This document shows positions 56,550 to 64,000 of a DNA stretch of 64,000 nt, one piece after another; position 1 is the stretch's first letter, and each line of letters opens with the position of its first letter. Under the pieces are notes generated by a model. It did not search any database. It saw only the letters and a list, made by a program, of their open reading frames with translations, and was not told where the DNA came from. This DNA is from Psychrosphaera sp. F3M07 (GTDB lineage Bacteria > Pseudomonadota > Gammaproteobacteria > Enterobacterales > Alteromonadaceae): assembly GCF_018860345.1 (NCBI RefSeq), contig NZ_JAHKPJ010000004.1, forward strand, positions 22,687 through 86,686, read 5' to 3'. The translations under genes were made by a program, and so were the position numbers.

Positions 56550-57386
56550 TTAAGGAATGTCGCTCCAATTTACTGCAGTGGCTGGAATACATTCAGGTTC
56601 GCACTGTTCTACTGATATATTGGCGGGGGTAAAATTAACAATGCTATATTTTATATCTATTGTATCGGCATTTATTAAATGCGGTAATTTAACCGAAGGT
56701 TTGTACCAATATGAAAATTTATGGCTGTGAGCATGTAACATAAGGTCAAAACCAAACGCTTTTAATTCATCTGTAAATGTAAAATCGATATCCCACCAAG
56801 GTTCTATGTGTGACATGCCAATCGTGTGATGACGAATTTCATCAGTCTCTAACGCGGCTTCCTTTTGTAACCACTCTTTATCTGGTACATCTGCAAATTC
56901 GTATTTATTGTCATTGTAAGCAATGAACTTAGTGTTTTTATATGTAAACGAATAATCATATGGACCTATGGTGTTTAACCATATTTCACGTCCGTATGAT
57001 AAAGCATCATGATTGCCAATGACGGACAATATTGGTTTATTACTATGGCTAATCGCTTTACAAGTCCATTCATACTCTTGTTTAACCCCTAATTCAGTTA
57101 AGTCTCCTAATAACAAAATGAAATCCACTTTGTTTATTTGGTTGATCTTTTTTATCGTGAGTTCCAAATCTCCTGGGAAAAGCCCCGGATCGCCGATAAC
57201 TGCTATACTAAAGTGAGGTTGTTCTTTGTTTGTATTTTCAATTTTAGCTAGCCAATTTAAATTAACATCCAAGTTCAAGGTATCGCAGTCGACGCTATAC
57301 TCCCATGGCGAAGTATCAAATCGGCATGATGAAATCAGTAGTGAATACATGACTAGCAAGTATATTTGGCAAATAGCTCTCATCAT
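56550..57386 (-). CDS. calcineurin-like phosphoesterase lipoprotein, module copy 1
   Basis: 278 aa. The signal peptide ends SLLISSC, predicting a lipoprotein. Metallophosphoesterase motifs in order: VIGDPGLFPGD (motif I, with DPG instead of the usual DxH), LLLGDLTELG, VIGNHDALSYG, a His in MSHIEPWWD and HAHSHKF. The absent motif I histidine may alter metal binding. It overlaps the beta-barrel gene by 4 bp (ATGA), and a paralogous pair follows at 58016-59397. The substrate is unknown; a phosphate-scavenging role is suggested by position beside phoBR and the porin. Confidence 0.78.
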   Translation of the reverse strand: MMRAICQIYLLVMYSLLISSCRFDTSPWEYSVDCDTLNLDVNLNWLAKIENTNKEQPHFSIAVIGDPGLFPGDLELTIKKINQINKVDFILLLGDLTELGVKQEYEWTCKAISHSNKPILSVIGNHDALSYGREIWLNTIGPYDYSFTYKNTKFIAYNDNKYEFADVPDKEWLQKEAALETDEIRHHTIGMSHIEPWWDIDFTFTDELKAFGFDLMLHAHSHKFSYWYKPSVKLPHLINADTIDIKYSIVNFTPANISVEQCEPECIPATAVNWSDIP

Positions 57387-57946
57387 AAGTACACCCTAAT
57401 GCCAACACCACTACTCACAATTCCAGTAAGACCCATTAAGTAGTAGTTATCACGATAAAATTCAAAGTTTCTTGTATAATTCACTACGCCAATATCCAGT
57501 ACGCTCCAATCCCAGTAAAGTTCAATATTATCTCGCACAAGAAAGTTGCTTTGCATGCTAAAGATAAACCGTCGGTCTGTTGGTGTGTAGTAACCTTCTG
57601 GTATATCACGGTCCGGTAATATTTTGTAATCATCGTGATCTTTACCAAATAACATTGTGGTTGAAAAACTAAATGGCTTCCATTGGATCAGTTTGCTTTT
57701 AATTTGAAAAGTATATTTAATATCAGTGGTATAACGGTATTTAACACTGAACAATCTCATATCATCATGATCGTATTGTTTAGGGACATAACCAATGCCC
57801 ATAGCTATAGTATGCCTGTCTGAAAAGGTCAGACTGTAAAAGGCATGTCCCACACCGATAAGCCCAGATGTTTGAAGCTCTATTTGCTTAGTCGCTGCAG
57901 TACTTTTAAAGGTAAATAAAAATATTAATAGTGAAAGTACGCGCAT
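57383..57946 (-). CDS. small outer-membrane beta-barrel-like protein, module copy 1
   Basis: 187 aa. A signal peptide (LSLLIFLFTFKSTAA) is followed by alternating aromatic and polar strands (YSLTFSDRHTIAMGIGYVPK, ELYWDWSVLDIGVVNYTRN), ending SSGVGIRVYL, a typical barrel terminus. It has the size of an eight-strand barrel of the PagL/OmpW class, but the family was not recognised. It is the first gene of a two-gene operon with the phosphoesterase and has a same-length paralogue at 58834-59397. Confidence 0.65.
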   Translation of the reverse strand: MRVLSLLIFLFTFKSTAATKQIELQTSGLIGVGHAFYSLTFSDRHTIAMGIGYVPKQYDHDDMRLFSVKYRYTTDIKYTFQIKSKLIQWKPFSFSTTMLFGKDHDDYKILPDRDIPEGYYTPTDRRFIFSMQSNFLVRDNIELYWDWSVLDIGVVNYTRNFEFYRDNYYLMGLTGIVSSGVGIRVYL

Positions 57947-58015
57947 CAGTATGAAGTAAAAATGAATTATGACTTCACTATAAGAATATATTACTAAAAC
58001 GACAACTTAATATAA

Positions 58016-58834
58016 CTATCTGTTAACTGGAAGTATTGGTACGCATTCTGGATCACATTGCTCTATTGAAATACTATCAGGTGTAATGTTCATAATGCCA
58101 AACTTAACATCTCGTGTGTCCGCGGTAATAAAGTGTGGCAGTTCTACTGAGGATTTTTGCCAATAAGCGAACTTATGGTTATGAGCATGGAGCATTTGAT
58201 CGAACCCCATTAGCTTGAGTTCATCTGTTAACGTTGGCTCAACATCCCAAGGCTCAATGTGAGACATTCCAATTGTATGAAGACGTGTTTCATCACTCGA
58301 GATGAGCGCTTCATTCGCTATCCATTCTTTGTCAGGCACGTTTTCAAATTCGTATTTGTTATCGTTGTAAGCGATGAACTTTGTGTTTTTATAGGTAAAT
58401 GAATAATCAAATGGACCAATAGTATCTAACCAAATAACGCGTCCATAAGCTAGAGCGTCATGATTTCCAATAACGGATAAAATAGGCTTACTAGTGTGGC
58501 TCACGGCTTTGCATGTCCATTCGTATTCTTTTTCAACGCCAGTCTCTGTTAAATCACCTAACAGCAAAACGAAATCTACTTTATTTATTTTGTTAATTTT
58601 TTTAATTGTTAACTCAAGATCACCAGGATATTGCTGCGGATCACCAATAACGGCGACACTAAAATCCGTTTTATCCTTATAACGCTTTTCGATTAGGTTG
58701 AGCCATTCTAAGTTAGCTTCAAGGTTTAACGTGTCACAATTGACATCGTTTTCCCAAGGCGATATATCAAATCGACATGAAGATATTAACAATGAAGTTA
58801 TGGTTGCAAGCATGATATTTTTTATTAATGTCAT
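58016..58834 (-). CDS. calcineurin-like phosphoesterase lipoprotein, module copy 2
   Basis: 272 aa, clearly paralogous to 56550-57386 (shared GNHDA, GPFDYSFTYKNTKFIAYND and SHIEPW). Lipobox SLLISSC. Motifs: VIGDPQQYPGD (DPQ in motif I), LLLGDLTETG, VIGNHDALAYG and HAHNHKF. The same motif I deviation in both copies argues that it is functional rather than decay. The start shares one base with the stop of the barrel gene. Confidence 0.78.
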   Translation of the reverse strand: MTLIKNIMLATITSLLISSCRFDISPWENDVNCDTLNLEANLEWLNLIEKRYKDKTDFSVAVIGDPQQYPGDLELTIKKINKINKVDFVLLLGDLTETGVEKEYEWTCKAVSHTSKPILSVIGNHDALAYGRVIWLDTIGPFDYSFTYKNTKFIAYNDNKYEFENVPDKEWIANEALISSDETRLHTIGMSHIEPWDVEPTLTDELKLMGFDQMLHAHNHKFAYWQKSSVELPHFITADTRDVKFGIMNITPDSISIEQCDPECVPILPVNR

Positions 58835-59397
58835 TATAAATCCACCCTAAATCCAATTCCGTAACTTAAAATGCCTTCTAAGCCTAAAAATCGGTAGTTG
58901 TCTCGATAAAACTCAAAATTTCTAACGTAATTAATCAAACCAATATCTAATACACTCCAGTCCCAGTAAAACTCAACTCCATCTTGTAAAACAAAGTTTG
59001 TTTGCATACTAAAAATTACACGTCGGGCACTGGGTAAGTAATAGTCTTTTGGGATGTCGTCAGGTAAAGTTTTATAAATATCATTGTCTTCCCCTCGTAA
59101 TACCGTCACTGAAAAGCTATAAGGTTTCCACATGATTTCTTGGCCCATTGATATAAACGGGTATGACTTTGTTGGGGTATATCGGTATTTTAAACTTAGT
59201 AATGTCATATCATCATGATCAGCTAACTCAGGTACGTACCCTGCACCTATCGATAATGTGTGTTTATTTATGAATGTATAGCTATAAAAAGCATGGCCTA
59301 ACCCCACAAGCCCAGAAGTTTGAAACTCTAGCTGTTGTTCACCTGATTTACTGGGCACTGAAAATAAAAGTGATATAAATAAAAGAAGTATTCTCAT
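58834..59397 (-). CDS. small outer-membrane beta-barrel-like protein, module copy 2
   Basis: 187 aa from MRILLLFISLLFSVPSKSG; the longer frame starts in the divergent promoter and lacks a leading signal peptide. It has the same length and strand pattern as copy 1 (QTSGLVGLGHAFYS, FYWDWSVLDIGLINYVRNFE, GIGFRVDL end). It is divergent from the Dyp peroxidase gene. No PhoB box is seen upstream, so any link with phosphate control is positional. Confidence 0.65.
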   Translation of the reverse strand: MRILLLFISLLFSVPSKSGEQQLEFQTSGLVGLGHAFYSYTFINKHTLSIGAGYVPELADHDDMTLLSLKYRYTPTKSYPFISMGQEIMWKPYSFSVTVLRGEDNDIYKTLPDDIPKDYYLPSARRVIFSMQTNFVLQDGVEFYWDWSVLDIGLINYVRNFEFYRDNYRFLGLEGILSYGIGFRVDL

Positions 59398-59434
59398 CGA
59401 TAATGTAAAGTATTCGTAATAAGTATTGGCAGTA

Positions 59435-59450
59435 TAGACCAACCGGTCGG
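59435..59450. promoter_or_regulatory. possible TetR-family operator between barrel copy 2 and Dyp peroxidase
   Basis: TAGACC-AACC-GGTCGG resembles the palindromic TAGACC-N4-GGTCTA sites bound by NemR-like TetR regulators; the last two bases differ. No such regulator gene is in the window. Confidence 0.35.
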
Positions 59451-59504
59451 TACAATTAAGTATATTATTTTTATCAACATCATAAATGTAACTAGGAGTG
59501 ACTC

Positions 59505-60425
59505 ATGGCAAGAGAGCAATGGGGGATATGTGGTGAAGCAAATTTACACGGACTTCATTTGTTTTTTAATGCACACGATGGTTATGAACCCGTAATACGT
59601 GAAGCATTAAGTCAGTTACCAATAATATTAGAAGAGATAAACGAACAATTTTCTGAGGCGATGTTTAGTGGCGTTATCGCAATTGGATCTAGTTTTTGGG
59701 ATGAGTTGTACCCGGATAAAAAACCTGAAGAATTGAGGCCTTTTCCAGCCATCCATCACGAAGACAGACACATGCCTGCTGTACCTGTCGACTTATATGT
59801 ACAATTAAGGTCGGACAGACAAGATGTAAATTATATTGCTTGCAGACGGTTAATGAGCTTATTTGGTGAGATGATAGAATTAATTGAACAAGTGCCTTGT
59901 TTCCGTTATCTAGATGGGCGTGATTTAACGGGATTTGTTGATGGCACCGAAAACCCTAAAGGCCGAAAGCGAAGAGATGTAGCATTGGTAAAAGAAGGTA
60001 CGTTTGCAGGGGGAAGTTACGTTCATGTGCAAAGATATCGTCATAATTTAGCCCGCTGGGAACAAGTACCTACTGAAGATCAAGAGTTAATCATTGGACG
60101 AACTAAAATTGATGACATTGAAATGTCAAAAGAAGAAATGCCGGAAACTGCTCATGTAAAAAGAGCAAATGTGAAAGACGAAGATGGCAATGGCTTAGAA
60201 CTCATGCGTCAAAGTATGCCTTACGGTAATGTTTCTACCCAAGGTTTATTGTTTGTATCTTACTGTGCCAATGCCACTAATTTTGAGCGTATATTACATA
60301 ACATGGTGTTTGGTACTGATGAAGGTAATTACGATCATTTACTCGACTATACCACGGCAGAGACCGGTGCTGCCTTTTTTGCTCCTTCTATAGATTTCCT
60401 TACCTCTCAGGGAAATATAGATTAA
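59505..60425 (+). CDS. Dyp-type heme peroxidase
   Basis: 306 aa, no signal peptide. Signature GFVDGTENPKGRKRRD carries the catalytic Asp of GxxDG. The proximal heme His is in the VHVQRYRHNLARWEQ region, and an Arg lies in VKRANVKDEDG. It oxidises dyes, iron-porphyrin or other substrates with hydrogen peroxide; YfeX-like in size. The start follows CTAGGAG. Confidence 0.92.
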   Translation: MAREQWGICGEANLHGLHLFFNAHDGYEPVIREALSQLPIILEEINEQFSEAMFSGVIAIGSSFWDELYPDKKPEELRPFPAIHHEDRHMPAVPVDLYVQLRSDRQDVNYIACRRLMSLFGEMIELIEQVPCFRYLDGRDLTGFVDGTENPKGRKRRDVALVKEGTFAGGSYVHVQRYRHNLARWEQVPTEDQELIIGRTKIDDIEMSKEEMPETAHVKRANVKDEDGNGLELMRQSMPYGNVSTQGLLFVSYCANATNFERILHNMVFGTDEGNYDHLLDYTTAETGAAFFAPSIDFLTSQGNID

Positions 60426-60547
60426 CAAGCCTTAATTACCTTCATAAACTCACTTATATATAATAAAAATTATTATGTATAAGTGAGGCAAACTCATTTA
60501 TTTTCTTATATGCTCCCTTTGCATAGTTAAGCTAATTGTTAGCATAA

Positions 60548-60910
<363 letters not shown>

Positions 60911-60921
60911 GAGTATTGATT

Positions 60922-62130
60922 TTGGATCAAGTAAATAGTGCAGTAGAGACCTTAGTTCAGAGTTCAAATACGTTATTTATATTATTAGGTGCCATCATGG
61001 TGTTTGCTATGCATGCCGGTTTTGCTTTTTTAGAAGTAGGGACGGTTAGGCATAAAAACCAAGTAAATGCGTTAGTAAAGATCATGGCCGATTTTGGCGT
61101 TTCATGTATAGCGTACTTTTTCATTGGCTATTGGGTTGCATACGACACCACTTTTTTTGCCAGTGCAGAAGTGTTGTCACAAAATAATGGTTATGACCTA
61201 GTTAAATTTTTCTTTTTAATGACCTTTGCCGCCGCAATACCGGCTATAGTTTCTGGTGGTATCGCCGAACGTGGCCGTTTTTATCCTTTCTTATTTGCGT
61301 CTATGTTAATCGTAGGTTTGGTGTATCCATTTTTTGAAGGCCTTATCTGGAACGGCAACTTGGGTTTTCAAGCTTGGTTAGAAACGACCACTGGGGCGCA
61401 ATTTCATGACTTCGCGGGTTCCGTTGTTGTACATGCTGTTGGCGGATGGTTAGCCTTTGTCGCTGTATTATTTCTTGGCATGCGCCAAGGTCGCCGCCGT
61501 GGTGGTAAATTAGTTGCGTTTGCTCCTTCCAATATACCGTTTTTAGCTTTAGGTGCATGGATCTTAAGTATTGGGTGGTTTGGTTTTAATGTGATGTCAG
61601 CCCAAACGTTGGACGGAATATCTGGACTTGTGGCTGTGAACTCATTAATGGCCATGGTCGGTGGCATTATAGCGTCATTATACTTTGGTAAAAACGATCC
61701 GGGTTTTATACATAATGGGCCATTAGCAGGTCTTGTTGCCGTGTGTGCAGGTTCTGATGTGATGCATCCAATCGGCTCACTAGTGGTAGGCTTAGTTGCT
61801 GGTGGATTATTTGTTTGGTTATTTACATACGTACAAAACAAATTTAAGTTTGATGATGTATTAGGTGTGTGGCCTTTACACGGTGTATGTGGTGCGTGGG
61901 GTGGTATAGCTGCGGGTATCTTCGGCAGTGAGGCGTTTGGCGGTTTAGGTGGCGTTTCGTTCTCGGCGCAAATAATAGGAACATTAAGTGGAATTGCATT
62001 AGCTGTAGCTGGTGGGGCAATTGTCTATGGACTCATTAACGTATTATTTGGGTTAAGGCTTTCTGAAGAACAAGAGTTTGATGGTGCTGATTTATCTATT
62101 CATAAAATTGCGTCAACCAATGATGAATAA
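60922..62130 (+). CDS. amtB: ammonium transporter AmtB (copy 2)
   Basis: 402 aa, about 11 TM helices. Pore histidines: DFAGSVVVHAVGGWLA and VLGVWPLHGVCGAWGG. Signature: MTFAAAIPAIVSGGIAERGR. The start is a TTG. The one at 60922 is 8 nt from AGGAG and is preferred to the TTG at 60916, which is only 2 nt away. It is clearly divergent from copy 1; the N-terminal region FAMHAGFAFLEVGTVRHKNQ is of another Amt subgroup. The C-terminal tail LSEEQEFDGADLSIH should contact its PII partner. Confidence 0.94.
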   Translation: MDQVNSAVETLVQSSNTLFILLGAIMVFAMHAGFAFLEVGTVRHKNQVNALVKIMADFGVSCIAYFFIGYWVAYDTTFFASAEVLSQNNGYDLVKFFFLMTFAAAIPAIVSGGIAERGRFYPFLFASMLIVGLVYPFFEGLIWNGNLGFQAWLETTTGAQFHDFAGSVVVHAVGGWLAFVAVLFLGMRQGRRRGGKLVAFAPSNIPFLALGAWILSIGWFGFNVMSAQTLDGISGLVAVNSLMAMVGGIIASLYFGKNDPGFIHNGPLAGLVAVCAGSDVMHPIGSLVVGLVAGGLFVWLFTYVQNKFKFDDVLGVWPLHGVCGAWGGIAAGIFGSEAFGGLGGVSFSAQIIGTLSGIALAVAGGAIVYGLINVLFGLRLSEEQEFDGADLSIHKIASTNDE

Positions 62131-62151
62131 ACATTAATTGTTAAAACAACG

Positions 62152-62183
62152 AGCGCAACACTTTAAAGTGCTGCGCTTTTTTA
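62152..62183. terminator. bidirectional terminator between amtB copy 2 and argR
   Basis: AGCGCAACACTTT and AAAGTGCTGCGCT pair with one mismatch, flanked by T runs. On the minus-strand RNA the odd pair is a G-U wobble, so the stem is best for argR. Confidence 0.85.
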
Positions 62184-62184
62184 T

Positions 62185-62649
62185 TTATACAGATTCAAAT
62201 AATTGTCTGATGTTTTTAATTGTATGTTCGATGTCACTGACTTTCAGTGGGGCGATAAATATAGTGTCATCACCTGCAATAGTACCTAACACACCTTCTG
62301 CTTTACCGACTGAATCTAACAATCGGGCAATAAGCTGTGCTGCACCTGGGCTAGTACGTATGATCACCATAGATTCATTGTGTTCAATGTCTAATACTAA
62401 CTGTCTTAATGGGCTTTTAGCCGTTGGCATGCCTAACTCAGCAGGTAAACAATACACCATTTCTAGTTTGGCATTACGTGTTCTTACTGCGCCAAATTTA
62501 GTCAATAATCTGGATACTTTTGATTGACTCACATTATCAAATCCAAGACCTTTTAAGGCCTCGACGATATCGCCTTGAGAACCGAATCTTTCTTCTTTTA
62601 ACAGCGCTTTAAATGACTTAATTAATTCTTCTTGTTTTACTTGGCTCAT
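62185..62649 (-). CDS. argR: arginine repressor ArgR
   Basis: 154 aa. The N-terminal winged helix ([38 protein letters not shown]) binds ARG boxes. The C-terminal domain ([30 protein letters not shown]) binds arginine and forms the hexamer. It is divergent from mdh, the usual gammaproteobacterial arrangement. An ARG box in the shared intergenic region suggests autoregulation. Confidence 0.96.
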   Translation of the reverse strand: MSQVKQEELIKSFKALLKEERFGSQGDIVEALKGLGFDNVSQSKVSRLLTKFGAVRTRNAKLEMVYCLPAELGMPTAKSPLRQLVLDIEHNESMVIIRTSPGAAQLIARLLDSVGKAEGVLGTIAGDDTIFIAPLKVSDIEHTIKNIRQLFESV

Positions 62650-62719
62650 GGATTCCCCTTCTAACTTGGGCGCAGTTTAAAGTATTTAACTAAAATATAC
62701 TAATTTAGACTAAATGCTA

Positions 62720-62737
62720 ATTGAGTTTTTACTCATA
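62720..62737. promoter_or_regulatory. ARG box between argR and mdh
   Basis: ATTGAGTTTTTACTCATA fits the 18-bp ARG box pattern wwTGAATwwwwATTCAww with one symmetric change (G/C) in each half. No clear second box was found at the usual 3-bp spacing. Confidence 0.65.
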
Positions 62738-62794
62738 TTTAAGTATGGTTTGCCCGCAAAATGTACTCTACACAAAATGACTTCGGAGAAGAAT

Positions 62795-63739
62795 ATGAAA
62801 GTTGCAGTATTAGGTGCCGCAGGCGGTATAGGTCAAGCTCTATCTTTATTACTAAAAACTCAATTACCAGCGGGCACAGAATTAGCGCTATATGATGTTG
62901 CGCCAGTTGTTCCAGGTGTTGCTGTTGATTTGAGCCACATACCTACAGCTGTAAAAGTGGAAGGTTTTGGTGCTGATAACTTAGATAAAGCATTAACGGG
63001 TGCTGACGTTGTATTAATTCCAGCTGGCGTTCCTCGTAAGCCTGGCATGGACCGTTCAGATTTATTTAACATCAATGCTGGTATCGTTAGAAACTTAATT
63101 GATGCAATTGCAGATCACGCTCCAGAAGCATGTATCGGTATCATTACTAATCCAGTTAACACGACTGTTGCAATCGCAGCAGAAGCATTAAAAGCGAAAG
63201 GTAAATATAACCCAGCTAAATTGTTTGGTGTAACAACACTAGACGTTATCCGTGCTGAAACGTTTGTTGCTGAATTAAAAGGCTTAGACGTAGAAGAAAT
63301 CGTTGTTCCAGTTATCGGTGGACACAGTGGTACTACAATTCTTCCATTACTTTCACAAGTTGAAGGTGCTGATTTCACACAAGAAGAGATTGAGCAATTA
63401 ACTCACCGTATCCAGAATGCGGGTACTGAAGTTGTTGAAGCTAAAGCGGGTGGCGGTTCTGCTACATTATCAATGGGACTTGCAGCTGCACGTTTCTGCT
63501 TAAGCTTAGTAGATGCATTAAACGGCGAAGACGACGTTTATGAATATACTTATGTTGAAGGCGACGGCGAAGATGCACGTTTCTTTGCACAACCAGTATT
63601 AATTGGTAAAGACGGCGTGAAAGAAATTTTACATTACGGCGATATCAGTGAATATGAAGCTAAATGTAAAGCTGACATGTTAGACGGTCTTAAAGCTGAC
63701 ATTAAATTAGGCGAAGATTTTGTTAATAATCCTGCTTAA
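62795..63739 (+). CDS. mdh: malate dehydrogenase (NAD-dependent)
   Basis: 314 aa. The Rossmann loop is in [20 protein letters not shown]. Substrate residues: [20 protein letters not shown] (two Arg) and [14 protein letters not shown]. The catalytic His is in [16 protein letters not shown]. It interconverts malate and oxaloacetate in the TCA cycle. The ATG at 62795 follows CGGAGAAG; the longer frame adds 27 unrelated residues. It is followed by a heptamer repeat and a terminator. Confidence 0.97.
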   Translation: MKVAVLGAAGGIGQALSLLLKTQLPAGTELALYDVAPVVPGVAVDLSHIPTAVKVEGFGADNLDKALTGADVVLIPAGVPRKPGMDRSDLFNINAGIVRNLIDAIADHAPEACIGIITNPVNTTVAIAAEALKAKGKYNPAKLFGVTTLDVIRAETFVAELKGLDVEEIVVPVIGGHSGTTILPLLSQVEGADFTQEEIEQLTHRIQNAGTEVVEAKAGGGSATLSMGLAAARFCLSLVDALNGEDDVYEYTYVEGDGEDARFFAQPVLIGKDGVKEILHYGDISEYEAKCKADMLDGLKADIKLGEDFVNNPA

Positions 63740-63740
63740 T

Positions 63741-63764
63741 AAGCTATAAGCTATAAGCTATAAG
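63741..63764 (+). repeat. heptamer array AAGCTAT, three units plus AAG
   Basis: AAGCTAT repeated exactly three times, then AAG, beginning 1 bp after the mdh stop and ending just before the mdh terminator. Confidence 0.9.
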
Positions 63765-63766
63765 AT

Positions 63767-63796
63767 AAAGGTGCATATTAAATGCACCTTTTTTAT
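63767..63796 (+). terminator. terminator after mdh
   Basis: AAAGGTGCAT, ATTAA loop, ATGCACCTTT and a T run. Confidence 0.92.
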
Positions 63797-63963
63797 TGGT
63801 GAGGTTTAAGTTGTGAGAGGAAGTCAAAAGTAGCAATATAATTTGAGAGTCTTAAAAAAATGTCGGTATTAAATATGCCTTTAGCTTATGAGAATAATTT
63901 CGGTATAAACGATAAATTAAAGAAAAACCTTATAGTATCCTAATTAATGCGGACAATTAATTT
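63797..63963. other. non-coding stretch between the two heptamer arrays
   Basis: About 170 bp, AT-rich, with no gene or clear signal recognised. Confidence 0.4.
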
Positions 63964-64000
63964 ACTTACAACTTACAACTTACAGCTTACAGCTTACAGC
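63964..64000 (+). repeat. heptamer array (ACTTACA)3-(GCTTACA)2, cut by the window end
   Basis: Three ACTTACA units, two GCTTACA units and a partial GC at the last base. The array probably continues beyond the window. The unit is, apart from one base, the reverse complement of the AAGCTAT array at 63741. Confidence 0.9.

Noticed and set aside
57947..58015. A PhoB box before the first barrel/phosphoesterase module
   Set aside because: Only loose TTGTC and GTCAT words are present, without two 7-mers at an 11-bp step.
62138..62527. 129-codon plus-strand frame opposite argR
   Set aside because: It lies antisense to a well-supported argR gene and its translation has no recognisable features.

Overview
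The window reads as chromosome of an AT-rich marine gammaproteobacterium, most likely Alteromonadales (Colwelliaceae-like). This is inferred from gene content and protein style: divergent argR/mdh, recX next to alaS, ygfZ divergent from sdhE, very long PstC/PstA subunits, a CsrB-type RNA with a UvrY/GacA box, a periplasmic LigE and YacL. No rRNA, tRNA, CRISPR array or insertion sequence was recognised. The left edge cuts an ABC ATPase gene and the right edge cuts a heptamer repeat array.

Layout. (1) 1-2.8 kb: the end of an Fe3+-type ABC ATPase, then glnK-amtB behind two NtrC-like sites and a possible sigma-54 promoter. (2) 2.9-4.4 kb: a Rossmann methyltransferase with a U1-like zinc finger, then on the minus strand a roughly 360-nt CsrB-like RNA with 26 GGA motifs and a perfect 18-bp UvrY/GacA palindrome upstream. 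(3) 4.5-13.1 kb: an accessory island of mostly unrecognised genes led by a WYL-domain regulator. Four similar operators (TAGGACA-N5-TGTCCTA type) precede its transcription units. It includes a Cas4-like nuclease fused to a DEDDy-like exonuclease, a small protein plus 3-TM protein pair, two lipoproteins, and short genes with odd starts. (4) 13.4-17.1 kb: yacL and a histidine kinase/PAS protein/NarL-type regulator operon. (5) 17.2-25 kb: two MotA-like membrane proteins next to a PilZ-tailed chemoreceptor, then slyD, ygfZ, sdhE, an MsrA-thioredoxin-MsrB lipoprotein and a TRIC channel. (6) 25-36 kb: an acyltransferase, recX, alaS, an overlapping serine protease/FHA/TapT operon and an M13 peptidase. 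(7) 36-42 kb: a giant hybrid kinase with a tandem PAS duplication, a decayed serine hydrolase and LigE. (8) 42.3-59.4 kb: a phosphate block almost entirely on the minus strand: pit-DUF47, pstCAB-phoU, pstS, ppx, phoBR, a porin and two copies of a beta-barrel plus phosphoesterase-lipoprotein module. Five PhoB boxes are visible. (9) 59.5-64 kb: Dyp peroxidase, a second glnK-amtB pair, argR with an ARG box, mdh and two opposed heptamer arrays.

How the parts work together. Nitrogen (two PII/Amt pairs), phosphate (Pit, Pst, PhoBR, porin, ppx) and global post-transcriptional control (CsrB) sit close together. The least explained parts are the WYL-controlled island and the duplicated barrel/phosphoesterase modules. 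The island looks like a self-contained regulon of defence or stress type, but its function cannot be settled from sequence alone.
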